From an uncultured Eubacteriales bacterium (GTDB lineage Bacteria; Bacillota; Clostridia; Oscillospirales; Ruminococcaceae), in contig CAUHFD010000039.1 in assembly GCA_959605275.1 (NCBI GenBank), forward strand, positions 1 through 16,227: DNA of 16,227 nt, given 5' to 3'. Shown here one piece after another: positions 1 to 7,076 of this stretch. Numbering within the stretch: position 1 is the stretch's first letter; every line of letters starts with the position of its first letter. The notes beneath the pieces were generated by a model. It was given only the letters and a program-made list of their open reading frames with translations. It searched no databases and was not told the DNA's origin. A program made the position numbers and the translations under genes.

Positions 1-1558
1 CAATACTGCTGGTCGCCTCATCTAAAATCAGCATCGGCGGCAGGCAAAGCATCACACGGGCAATACATAAAAGCTGTTTCTGCCCTTGACTGATATTTCC
101 GCCGTCTTCGGTGATGACGGTATCATATCCCTGCGGCAGTCGTCTGATATAACTATCAGCGTGAGCCGCTTTCGCCGCAGCAACAATTTCTTCCTCCGTG
201 GCATTCGGTTTGCCATAGGAAATATTTTCCCGAATCGTACCGGCTTTGAGCCAGGTGTCCTGCAAAACCATACCGTAATTACGCCGTAAAGAAGCGCGAG
301 TCACATCCCTGATATCATGTCCGGACACTTTGATGCTGCCGCTATCCACGTCATAAAAGCGCATCAGCAGGTTGATCAAGGTCGTTTTACCGCATCCGGT
401 CGGTCCGACAAGAGCAATGCGCTGTCCCGGTTTTACTGCTAATGTAAAATCCTCTATCAGAGGGCGCTCCGGAACATAACGGAACGAAACTTTCTGCAAA
501 TCCACCCGTCCGTCGCTTTCTAAAACAACAGCCTGTTCGGAATCCGCCGTCTGATTCTGCTCATCCAACAACTGAAATACCCGTGTAGCGCAGGCCAGCG
601 CATTCTGCAGTTCGGTGACCACACCGGAAATTTCATTAAACGGCTTGGCATATTGGTTCGCATAACTCAAAAATACGCTTAGCTGTCCTACGCTGATGCC
701 GCCTGCTATGGCAAACAATGCGCCGGACAATCCTACCCCGACATAGACCATGCTGTTAACGAAACGGGTACAGGGATTGGTCAGGCTGGAAAAGAACACT
801 GCTTTCATACTGACCCGCTGTAAGCGGTCATTGACTTCATCAAAAGCATCAAGGCTTTCCGCTTCATGCCCGAACGCCTGTACTACCTTCTGCCCCTCAA
901 TCATTTCATTAACAAACGCCGTTTGCTCCCCGCGCACCACTGTCTGTCCTTGAAAGTGACGATAGGTATGACGGGCAATAAAGCTTGCCGCAAACAGGCT
1001 GAGCGGCGTCAAGCAAACAACCACCAGGGTAATCGGCAGATTAACCGATATCATAAAGCACAGTGTGCCCAAGATCGTCAAAACACCGGTAAACAGTTGG
1101 GTAAAGCCCATCAGCAGTCCATCCGCGAAAGTATCAACATCGGCAATGATGCGGCTGACCAAGTCTCCCGAAGGATGCACGTCCAGATAGGAAAGCGGCA
1201 ATGTCTGGATTTTCCCAATTGCCGCATTTCGCAAATCACGTGAAACGCCGAAAATGATTCGGTTATTACAAACTGACAATACCCATTGCGCCGCTGCTGT
1301 GATTCCTGTTGCTACCGCAATTGCCAAAACAATGCGAACAACACTTGCAAAATCCACTCTGCCGGCGCCGATCATCGCATCGATCGCATCTCCGCAAAAG
1401 ATGGGAACCAGCAGTTGCGTCACCACACTGACAACAGCGCATAACAAACCTGCTATTACAAAGATAAGATAGGGTCGGATAAAATGCAATACACGACGCA
1501 TTGTCCTGCGGCTCTCCTTACGACTCAATCTGTTTTCTTGCTTGGAGGACATTCTCAT
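1..1558 (-). CDS. Heterodimeric ABC exporter, second half (canonical ATPase subunit), C-terminus cut by window edge
   Basis: My translation of the minus strand from an ATG at 1558 gives 519 uninterrupted residues and runs off the left edge, so the last part of the nucleotide-binding domain is missing. An in-frame stop just upstream fixes this start; the site before it (AAGAAAGAGAG) is a modest ribosome binding site. Residues about 25-310 form a six-helix exporter membrane domain. The ATPase domain shows Walker A GPTGCGKTT (385-393), a Q-loop VLQDTW, signature ISQGQ (489-493) in place of LSGGQ, and Walker B LILDE with the catalytic Glu at 514. A normal Glu combined with an altered signature is the usual pattern for the catalytically competent half of heterodimeric exporters such as LmrCD, BmrCD and TM287/288. 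It starts 55 bases after the stop of its partner and is surely co-transcribed with it. The substrate is unknown; multidrug or lipid-like export is the usual role. Confidence 0.93.
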   Translation of the reverse strand, partial: MRMSSKQENRLSRKESRRTMRRVLHFIRPYLIFVIAGLLCAVVSVVTQLLVPIFCGDAIDAMIGAGRVDFASVVRIVLAIAVATGITAAAQWVLSVCNNRIIFGVSRDLRNAAIGKIQTLPLSYLDVHPSGDLVSRIIADVDTFADGLLMGFTQLFTGVLTILGTLCFMISVNLPITLVVVCLTPLSLFAASFIARHTYRHFQGQTVVRGEQTAFVNEMIEGQKVVQAFGHEAESLDAFDEVNDRLQRVSMKAVFFSSLTNPCTRFVNSMVYVGVGLSGALFAIAGGISVGQLSVFLSYANQYAKPFNEISGVVTELQNALACATRVFQLLDEQNQTADSEQAVVLESDGRVDLQKVSFRYVPERPLIEDFTLAVKPGQRIALVGPTGCGKTTLINLLMRFYDVDSGSIKVSGHDIRDVTRASLRRNYGMVLQDTWLKAGTIRENISYGKPNATEEEIVAAAKAAHADSYIRRLPQGYDTVITEDGGNISQGQKQLLCIARVMLCLPPMLILDEATSSI

Positions 1559-1613
1559 CTGCTCTCTTTCTTAAAACCTGTATTTTATCTGTCATCACCT
1601 GTGCGGTATGAGA

Positions 1614-3326
1614 TTATTGGAATTGACTCTCATAAATTTCCCGATATACCTGACACTCATTCAGCAAATCGTCATGCGAACCGCATCCTACCAAATGACC
1701 GTCCTCCAACACTAAAATCTGGTCTGCATGCTGCAGGCTGGAGGTCCGCTGAGAAACAATAAACACTGTGATATATTCAGGCAACCTGCGCAGCGCCTTG
1801 CGCAATGCGGCGTCGGTGGCAAAATCCAACGCGCTGGCGCTGTCATCCAGAATCAAGATCTCCGGCTCTTTCACCAATGCCCTGGCGATGGTCAACCGCT
1901 GTTTCTGTCCGCCGGAAAAGTTCCGTCCGTCCTGTTCCACGGGCTCGTCTAGTCCCAAAGGCTTTTTGCGCACAAAATCCAGTGCCTGTGCCGTTTCCAG
2001 CGCTTTTTCAAGCTGCTTGTCGGTAGCGTCCGGATTTCCCCACAGCAAATTCGATCGAATCGTACCGGTAAACAACTGTGCACGCTGCATGACCACTCCA
2101 ACATGACTGCGAAGTTCTTCTTTCGTCCAATCCGTTATCGGTTTACCCTGCAATTTCACTTGACCGTGAGTTGCATCATAAAACCGTGAGATTAAACTGA
2201 CCAAGCTGGTCTTCCCGCTACCGGTACCACCGATCACGCCAATAGTCTGTCCCCGCATGACACAGAAAGAGATATCTGTCAGACTGTCTTCCCCTGCTTG
2301 TGCATACCTGAGATTTACATGATCAAACCGAACCGCTTCCTCGCTGACCGAAGCCGTAGTCTGCCGTTCAGGAAAAGTCATAGACGGCTTGGTATCCATT
2401 ACCGTTTCTAAGCGGTTTAAGCTTGCTGAAGCTCGACTGAGCAATACCACTGTATTTGCGAATTTGATGAGTTCCACCAAAATCTGACTGGCATAGTTAA
2501 TCAATGCTATGACGCTGCCATCCATTAAACTGCCGTTGTTTACTTCTTTGCCGCTCATATATAGAATAGCGATGATCCCCAGGTTGACTGCCGTATAAGT
2601 TAACGGATTCATCAGTCCCGATATCCGTCCGACATGTAACTGGGCTTTGTTCAATTGTTCGTTGGATTCATAAAAGTGAGCTGTTTCGGATTCTTCTTTA
2701 TTAAAAGCGCGGATTACCCGCACCCCGGAAAGATTTTCGCGGGTGATACCCAATACGCCATCCAGTTTAACCTGTACCTTTTTATACAAAGGAGATGTCC
2801 ACTTCATGATACCGAATATAATCACAAACAAAACCGGAATGGCAACCACAAATACTAAAGCAATGCGCGGATGAATCATAAAAGCCATGATCATGGCACC
2901 GAACACAATAAACGGACTGCGCAGAAACAGCCTCAGGAACATATTCAATCCGTTCTGAACTTGGTTGATATCACTGGTCATACGAGTAATCAGTGTACTG
3001 GAACCCAACCGATCCATTTCAGAAAAATTCAACGTCTGAATATGAGAAAACAGATGATGCCTTAATCCGGTGGCGCATCCGACTGCCGCACGCGCAGAGA
3101 AATACTGTGCCGTAATACTGCACGCCAATCCAACGACCGCCAACCCTACCATCAGACCACAGCGCTGTAAAATATAGACGGTGTTATGATCTCGAATCCC
3201 CACATTAATGATATCCTGTACCACAAGAGGAACGAACAGATCAAACAGCGCCTCCAGCATCTTGAACAACGGCGCTAAAATGCTTTCTTTTCTGTATTTT
3301 TTCAGATTTTTAAGCAGGTATTTCAA
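1614..3326 (-). CDS. Heterodimeric ABC exporter, first half (degenerate-site subunit)
   Basis: This 570-residue half-transporter has an N-terminal six-helix membrane domain (about 15-310) and a C-terminal ATPase domain (about 330-570). Visible motifs are Walker A GGTGSGKTS (366-374), Q-loop MQRAQLF (Q414), signature FSGGQKQR (470-477) and Walker B LILDD, with Asp495 where the catalytic Glu normally sits. The switch histidine is replaced by Gln526 in IVSQR. Loss of both catalytic residues marks the degenerate nucleotide site found in one subunit of LmrCD, BmrCD and TM287/288-type exporters; the downstream gene supplies the intact ones. The start is a TTG at 3326, preceded by GAGAGGA about ten bases upstream; no in-frame ATG exists nearby. 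An intrinsic terminator hairpin lies 43 bases upstream of the start, so expression may depend on read-through. A drug efflux role is inferred from the family. Confidence 0.95.
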   Translation of the reverse strand: MKYLLKNLKKYRKESILAPLFKMLEALFDLFVPLVVQDIINVGIRDHNTVYILQRCGLMVGLAVVGLACSITAQYFSARAAVGCATGLRHHLFSHIQTLNFSEMDRLGSSTLITRMTSDINQVQNGLNMFLRLFLRSPFIVFGAMIMAFMIHPRIALVFVVAIPVLFVIIFGIMKWTSPLYKKVQVKLDGVLGITRENLSGVRVIRAFNKEESETAHFYESNEQLNKAQLHVGRISGLMNPLTYTAVNLGIIAILYMSGKEVNNGSLMDGSVIALINYASQILVELIKFANTVVLLSRASASLNRLETVMDTKPSMTFPERQTTASVSEEAVRFDHVNLRYAQAGEDSLTDISFCVMRGQTIGVIGGTGSGKTSLVSLISRFYDATHGQVKLQGKPITDWTKEELRSHVGVVMQRAQLFTGTIRSNLLWGNPDATDKQLEKALETAQALDFVRKKPLGLDEPVEQDGRNFSGGQKQRLTIARALVKEPEILILDDSASALDFATDAALRKALRRLPEYITVFIVSQRTSSLQHADQILVLEDGHLVGCGSHDDLLNECQVYREIYESQFQ

Positions 3327-3358
3327 AGCAGCTCAGTCCTCTCATTTATGGAAATCAT
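3323..3358 (-). other. Possible 11-codon upstream ORF overlapping the exporter start
   Basis: An ATG at 3358 opens MISINERTELL, and its TGA stop overlaps the TTG start of the exporter gene (TTGA). It lies between the terminator hairpin and the gene. It has no clear ribosome binding site of its own, so it may be chance. If translated, it would couple or gate initiation at the weak TTG codon. Confidence 0.2.
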
Positions 3359-3365
3359 GTTTTGA

Positions 3366-3396
3366 AAAACAAGAGTGTCCCTAAAAACACTCTTGT
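3366..3396 (-). terminator. Intrinsic terminator or attenuator ahead of the ABC exporter operon
   Basis: There is a perfect 10-bp inverted repeat (ACAAGAGTGT at 3369-3378, ACACTCTTGT at 3387-3396) with an 8-base loop. On the minus strand it is followed by TTTTTC, the standard form of a factor-independent terminator. It lies about 207 bases after the trkH stop and 43 bases before the exporter start. It can therefore end the trk transcript, attenuate the exporter operon, or both. Confidence 0.8.
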
Positions 3397-3603
3397 ATAG
3401 TCCATTCGTTTGAAAAGTGATTTATGGTTTGCGAGGATATTCTCTGTCTGTCAAGACAGATGACGAAAGTGAGCTGTCACTCGGTGAGGAGAATAACAAA
3501 GACAGACGGCAAATAAGCCGCAAAGACGAAACGATTTTCAAGTTAGTTGATACTATAAATACCAATCATAGAAATAACCCCCCGACAGACTTACAACCAT
3601 CTA
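3397..3603 (-). other. Structured untranslated region between trkH and the ABC exporter
   Basis: I see no convincing gene here. The stretch holds several pairings: TATTCTC with GAGAATA (3438-3444 and 3489-3495), TCTGTCT with AGACAGA around a four-base loop (3443-3460), AGTGA with TCACT (368-81 of the 3400 block, that is 3468-3481), and CGGC with GCCG (3507-3520). Two of these compete, so alternative folds are possible. I compared it from memory with cyclic-di-GMP, cyclic-di-AMP, M-box and guanidine aptamers and found no convincing match. It ends in the terminator at 3366-3396, so as minus-strand RNA it would be a leader for the exporter operon. Confidence 0.5.
3543..3569 (-). CDS. Candidate 8-codon leader peptide MIGIYSIN
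   Basis: An ATG at 3569 opens an 8-codon ORF ending in TAA. It is preceded by a run of six G that could pair with the 16S tail (with one G-U pair), eight bases before the ATG. It lies upstream of a folded region, a terminator and a drug-type exporter, which is the layout of ribosome-mediated attenuation (for example bmrB before bmrCD). The peptide resembles the start of the ErmC leader (MGIFSI), but eight residues are too few to make this strong. I found no clear promoter before it, so it may depend on read-through from trkH. Confidence 0.3.
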   Translation of the reverse strand: MIGIYSIN

Positions 3604-5046
3604 TTATTTTTTTGCCCATGTAGAGGGAGAAAATGCAAGCAGGAGCGGAAATATTTCCAAGCGGCCAAGCAGCATGGCAATGGACAGCACCGTTTTTGAA
3701 AGTGCAGAATATCCTTGATAGCTTGCCGCCGGGCCTACTGCTCCAAAACCCGGGCCCACATTATTAAAGCAGGCTGCCGTTGCGCTGAAATTGGTCGCAA
3801 AATCAAAGGGCTCAAAACACAGTACAAAGAAGATGACACAGAAACAGATAATATACAGCACAAAATAGATACTCACGCTGTTCAGCGTCGCTTCATCAAC
3901 CTGCTTCCCCTCAAATTTCACCACGCTGACAGAGCGCGGGTGGAGCATACGATTGAGCTCTCTGCGAATCATCTTCAGCAAAATCACCACGCGCGACACC
4001 TTCAATCCGCCCGCTGTTGAGCCGGCGCACCCTCCGATAAACATCAAAAACAGCAAAATTCCTTTAGACATTTCGGGCCAGAGGTTAAAATCAGCCGTAG
4101 CATATCCGGTCGTTGTAATAACCGAGGACACCTGAAATGCCGACAAACGCAAGGCTTCCGAAAAGCTCTGAGACACAGGATAAATGTTAACGGTAATAGC
4201 CGCAACCGAAAGCACCACCAGCCCGATATAGCTCCACATTTCGGTACTGCGAAAAACAGAACGAAACCGGCGGATCAAAACCAAATAGTAGATATTAAAA
4301 TTGATGCCGAACAGCAACATAAAAATGGCAATCACCCACTGCAAATACGGGCTGTATCCGGCAATGCTGCTCGCTTTGATTCCAAAACCTCCCGTTCCCG
4401 CCGTGCCAAAAGCATGTACCACGCTGTCGTACAATGGCATTCCGCCGCACAGTAAAAAAACAACTTCCAGCACGGTCATGACAATATAAATCAGATATAA
4501 AATCTTCGCTGTGTTCTTCAATTTCGGTACAAGCTTTCCGACAATCGGGCCGGGCATTTCGGCACGCACAATATGAATGGAACGGTCGGAAATATTTGGG
4601 ATAATCGCCATAACGAACACAAGCACGCCCATTCCGCCTATCCAGTGCGTGAAACTACGCCAAAAAAGCAGTCCTTGGCTCATCTTTTCTACATTGGTTA
4701 AGACAGATGCGCCGGTAGTCGTAAAGCCGCTCACCGTTTCAAAAAAAGCATCAATGTAATTCGGAATTTCCCCGCTTATCACAAAAGGCAGTGCACCGAT
4801 CGCCGACATAGCAAGCCAAGCCAACGTCACAATGACAAATCCATCTTTTGCATAAATCAAATGATTGCCGGGACAGCTGGTTAAAGTCAACGTCAGCCCG
4901 ACCGCCAAAGCGATTCCCGCCGTAATTAAGAATGCGGTCAAGCATCCCTCTTTGTAATACAGTGATACTGCTGCCGGTAAAAGCAGTAAAGCCGCTTCGA
5001 TGTTAATAATCTGACCGATGACATAAAAAATCATTCTGCGATTCAT
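3604..5046 (-). CDS. trkH: TrkH-family potassium uptake channel subunit
   Basis: This 480-residue integral membrane protein is full length for TrkH. It is the potassium-conducting subunit, gated by the cytoplasmic ring made by TrkA. The four selectivity-filter loops are visible in order: SGFTTTGAS (106-114), GTAGTGGFG (214-222), ITTTGYAT (310-317) and NNVGPGFG (428-435), each with its filter glycine. GGCAGSTAGG (338-347) is the typical conserved stretch after the third pore helix. The ATG start at 5046 lies 18 bases after the trkA stop. AAAGGTGG overlapping the trkA stop serves as ribosome binding site, 12 bases away, which is slightly long. Co-transcription with trkA is clear from the spacing. 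KtrB/TrkG-type relatives share this fold, but the pairing with a double-RCK TrkA supports the Trk assignment. Confidence 0.96.
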   Translation of the reverse strand: MNRRMIFYVIGQIINIEAALLLLPAAVSLYYKEGCLTAFLITAGIALAVGLTLTLTSCPGNHLIYAKDGFVIVTLAWLAMSAIGALPFVISGEIPNYIDAFFETVSGFTTTGASVLTNVEKMSQGLLFWRSFTHWIGGMGVLVFVMAIIPNISDRSIHIVRAEMPGPIVGKLVPKLKNTAKILYLIYIVMTVLEVVFLLCGGMPLYDSVVHAFGTAGTGGFGIKASSIAGYSPYLQWVIAIFMLLFGINFNIYYLVLIRRFRSVFRSTEMWSYIGLVVLSVAAITVNIYPVSQSFSEALRLSAFQVSSVITTTGYATADFNLWPEMSKGILLFLMFIGGCAGSTAGGLKVSRVVILLKMIRRELNRMLHPRSVSVVKFEGKQVDEATLNSVSIYFVLYIICFCVIFFVLCFEPFDFATNFSATAACFNNVGPGFGAVGPAASYQGYSALSKTVLSIAMLLGRLEIFPLLLAFSPSTWAKK

Positions 5047-5064
5047 AAAAACAAACTGCCACCT

Positions 5065-6423
5065 TTAGTAAATAATATCCGAAAGGTCGTTTAGCCTCTG
5101 TCCGGCTGCCAAAACTACAACATTGTCCCCCGGCAGAATAAAGTCATCACCGGCAGGAATAATGGTCTTTCTCCCGCGAATAATTCCTGCGACCAGAATA
5201 TTAGGCTTCAATTTTAATTCCTTAAGCGGAACCCCGCTCAAACTGCAATCCGGCGCAACAATAAATTCCAGTGCTTCCGCTTTTCCATCCATCAGCTGAT
5301 ACAAGGTTTCCACCTTACTGCCGATAGAGTTTTCCAACGCCCTGGCATAACGGACAAGAATATCTGAAATAATTTTTCTCGGTGAAACAATACAATCCAG
5401 CCCCAGCTTTTCGGCGATAGGAACAAACTCATCCCGATTCACCTTTGATATTACTTTCGGAACATCCTGAGATGCGGCAAAAAAGGAAAGCAATATATTT
5501 TCCTCATCAATCCCGGTCAAAGAAACAAAGGCGTCCATCGAGTGGATTCCTTCCTCGCGCAGCAGCTCCTGTTGTGCACCGTCCCCGTGGATAACCACCG
5601 CGCTCGGCAGTTTATCGCAAAGTTCCAGACAGCGTTTGCGGTCCCGCTCAATGACTTTGACCGAGTTTCCGCCGGCAAGCAGCATCTCGGACAGATAGTA
5701 CGCCGTTTTGCTACCGCCCAGAATCATCACATTCCGTGCCTGCTTCTGCATGATTCCCAGCATACGCAGGAACCGAAGAATTTCAGCCGGCGCTGCTGTT
5801 ATCCCGATTTTATCGCCGCTTTTTAGTTCAAAGTTACCATCCGGGATATAAATATTATCATCTCGGCGCACTGCGCAAATCAATAGTCTGACATCATATT
5901 TTTTTCTCAAATCCATCAGCTTTAAACCATCCAACGGCGAATCCGGCTTCAGTTTCAGCTCAACCATCTCAAAATTACGCCGAGAGAATGACTCAATTTT
6001 GGCTGCCGACGGCAACTTAAGTACATTAAAAAGTTCTTTTGCTGCAAGTTTTTCCGGATTAATCGCCATGGACAAATGCAATTGCTGCTTCATAAATCCG
6101 AGGCTTTGATCATTATACTCGGGATTGCGGATTCGGGCAATGGTATGCTTGGCTCCCATTTTTCTGGCAATAAAGCAGCTCAGCATATTCAACTCGTCAG
6201 AGCCGGTAACCGCAACAAACAGTTCTGCTCTTTCCACTCCGGCTTCGGTCAGCGTTTCGCAATCTGCCCCATTGCCGCAAACTCCCATTACATCATAAAT
6301 ATTTGTGATTTCTGTTATAACCGCCGCGTCATCATCTATCGCCACAACGTCATGCTCTTCCGTAACGAGACTGGACAATATTGTGGTACCGATTTTTCCG
6401 CAACCGACAATGATAATCTTCAT
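5065..6423 (-). CDS. trkA: TrkA, NAD-binding regulatory subunit of potassium uptake
   Basis: This is a cytoplasmic protein of 452 residues with two tandem RCK units, the full-length TrkA arrangement that forms the gating ring under TrkH. The first Rossmann fold begins MKIIIVGCGKIG with the GxGxxG glycines at 7, 9 and 12 and an acidic end to strand two (AIDDD). The second begins VMILGGSKTA near residue 231. A TrkA-C domain follows each. I chose the ATG at 6423 because AAGAAGGA lies seven bases ahead and the product begins directly with the Rossmann strand. An upstream in-frame ATG at 6447 would add eight residues (MSLRRKAV) lacking any ribosome binding site. A promoter at 6536-6564 and a 16-bp inverted repeat in the leader precede it. 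Confidence 0.95.
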   Translation of the reverse strand: MKIIIVGCGKIGTTILSSLVTEEHDVVAIDDDAAVITEITNIYDVMGVCGNGADCETLTEAGVERAELFVAVTGSDELNMLSCFIARKMGAKHTIARIRNPEYNDQSLGFMKQQLHLSMAINPEKLAAKELFNVLKLPSAAKIESFSRRNFEMVELKLKPDSPLDGLKLMDLRKKYDVRLLICAVRRDDNIYIPDGNFELKSGDKIGITAAPAEILRFLRMLGIMQKQARNVMILGGSKTAYYLSEMLLAGGNSVKVIERDRKRCLELCDKLPSAVVIHGDGAQQELLREEGIHSMDAFVSLTGIDEENILLSFFAASQDVPKVISKVNRDEFVPIAEKLGLDCIVSPRKIISDILVRYARALENSIGSKVETLYQLMDGKAEALEFIVAPDCSLSGVPLKELKLKPNILVAGIIRGRKTIIPAGDDFILPGDNVVVLAAGQRLNDLSDIIY

Positions 6424-6450
6424 AACCGCTTTCCTTCTTAAAGACATCTT

Positions 6451-6491
6451 ATACTAAAATCTGATTGAAAGCTTTAATCAGATTTTAGTAT
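6451..6491. repeat. 16-bp perfect inverted repeat in the trkA leader
   Basis: The arms ATACTAAAATCTGATT (6451-6466) and its exact complement (6476-6491) flank a 9-base loop. The repeat sits between the trkA promoter and ribosome binding site, ending about 10 bases before the latter. No uridine run follows on either strand, so it is unlikely to be a plain terminator. It could be an operator or an RNA hairpin affecting translation or stability of trkA mRNA. Confidence 0.8.
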
Positions 6492-6535
6492 TATTATTTC
6501 GACAGTATTGCTGTTTTATTTTCTTTTGCTTTGTT

Positions 6536-6564
6536 ATTATACTACATTCATTGATATATTTCCA
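6536..6564 (-). promoter_or_regulatory. Probable sigma-A promoter of trkA-trkH
   Basis: On the minus strand there is TGGAAA (4 of 6 to TTGACA), a 17-base spacer and a perfect TATAAT. The start point would fall near 6529, giving a leader of about 100 bases that contains the inverted repeat at 6451-6491. Confidence 0.65.
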
Positions 6565-6704
6565 CCTGTTTCACCAACAATTTATCATTTGTCGGATTTT
6601 TCGTTTTCTTTACCCAAAAAATTGTATCATTAATAAACGCAATAAGCGGCTTGGAAGATCAATCTGTTGAATCAGATGGAGAAAGCGTACTTTGCCGTCC
6701 GGTG
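6565..6704. other. Non-coding stretch between the hairpin and the trkA promoter
   Basis: I see no gene, repeat or recognisable RNA here. A minus-strand reading frame crosses it (6610-6897), but its ATG lies upstream of the strong promoter at 6824-6852, it covers a terminator hairpin, and its product resembles no family I know. Confidence 0.6.
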
Positions 6705-6817
6705 AGAAAACAAGCACAAAGGGCTGTCGCAAGTGAAAAAAATCACGAGCGGCAGCCCTTTGTCTGTTTTTAAGCGAATATTGATTGATCCTATAAAGAG
6801 GATTTACTTTTTTCGTT
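6705..6817 (-). ncRNA. Candidate small RNA or attenuated leader of about 110 bases
   Basis: A perfect consensus promoter just upstream predicts a minus-strand RNA starting near 6817. It has a small 5' hairpin (ATCCT/AGGAT, 6788-6803), an A/U-rich open stretch and then the long hairpin at 6718-6761 followed by a U-rich tail. There is no AUG with a ribosome binding site inside. This is the anatomy of a discrete small RNA, but an attenuated leader for trkA, about 280 bases further on, is also possible. I do not recognise the family. Confidence 0.45.
6718..6761. terminator. Strong hairpin, probable bidirectional terminator
   Basis: Arms AAAGGGCTGTCGC (6718-6730) and GCGGCAGCCCTTT (6749-6761) pair over 13 positions with one G-U on the minus-strand view. 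An inner GTGA/TCAC pairing sits around a run of A (T on the minus strand). Both sides are followed by T-rich sequence: TTTGTGCTTGTTTTC on minus and TTTGTCTGTTTTT on plus. It probably ends the short transcript from 6817 and any read-through from the DivIVA-like gene. Confidence 0.7.
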
Positions 6818-6823
6818 GTTTTT

Positions 6824-6852
6824 ATTATATGGGATATTTTGTGCTGTGTCAA
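6824..6852 (-). promoter_or_regulatory. Perfect consensus sigma-A promoter with no gene directly after it
   Basis: On the minus strand it reads TTGACA, exactly 17 bases, TATAAT: a 12 of 12 match at optimal spacing, the best promoter in this window. The predicted start is an A near 6817. The transcript meets a strong terminator-like hairpin within about 60-100 bases, which suggests a small RNA. Confidence 0.8.
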
Positions 6853-7076
6853 ACTGCAATTTGTACATTTGTTGAAAACCCCTAACCGAGCACACATTCT
6901 GCATAATTTTAAGAGTATTATGTATACATTTTTACTAAATTGATTTTTATGATTGTGCTGTCAGCTACAGATTGTTGATCGTTTATTATGCGGCAGCACA
7001 AATTGCCGAACATCTTATAACCGCAAGCAATACCAATTTCCAAACGGCATTTCAATCAACTGCGGTTTCCGCCAAA
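6853..7076. other. A/T-rich spacer downstream of the DivIVA-like gene
   Basis: I support no gene here. Two weak pairings are visible: CGGCA/TGCCG at 6991-7008 and AACCGCA/TGCGGTT at 7019-7067 with a 35-base loop. Neither is followed by a U run, so the nearest good terminator for the upstream gene is the hairpin at 6718-6761. Confidence 0.5.

Noticed and set aside
866..1243. Plus-strand frames opposite the ABC exporter and tad genes (for example 125 codons here)
   Set aside because: They lie fully opposite genes with clear family motifs, have no ribosome binding sites and give low-complexity products, so they are antisense shadows.
3430..3530. Cyclic-di-GMP, cyclic-di-AMP or other known riboswitch
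   Set aside because: CGGCAAATAAGCCGCAAAG looked briefly like part of a GEMM core, but the other conserved segments are missing and the strand would be wrong for the downstream gene.
3417..3623. Plus-strand 68-codon reading frame in the trkH/exporter gap
   Set aside because: It opens with a GTG lacking a ribosome binding site, its codons coincide with the stem-loops of the region, it runs into trkH on the opposite strand, and the product has no recognisable features.
6610..6897. Minus-strand 95-codon reading frame
   Set aside because: It crosses a strong promoter and a terminator hairpin, starts upstream of that promoter without a ribosome binding site, and its product resembles no known family.
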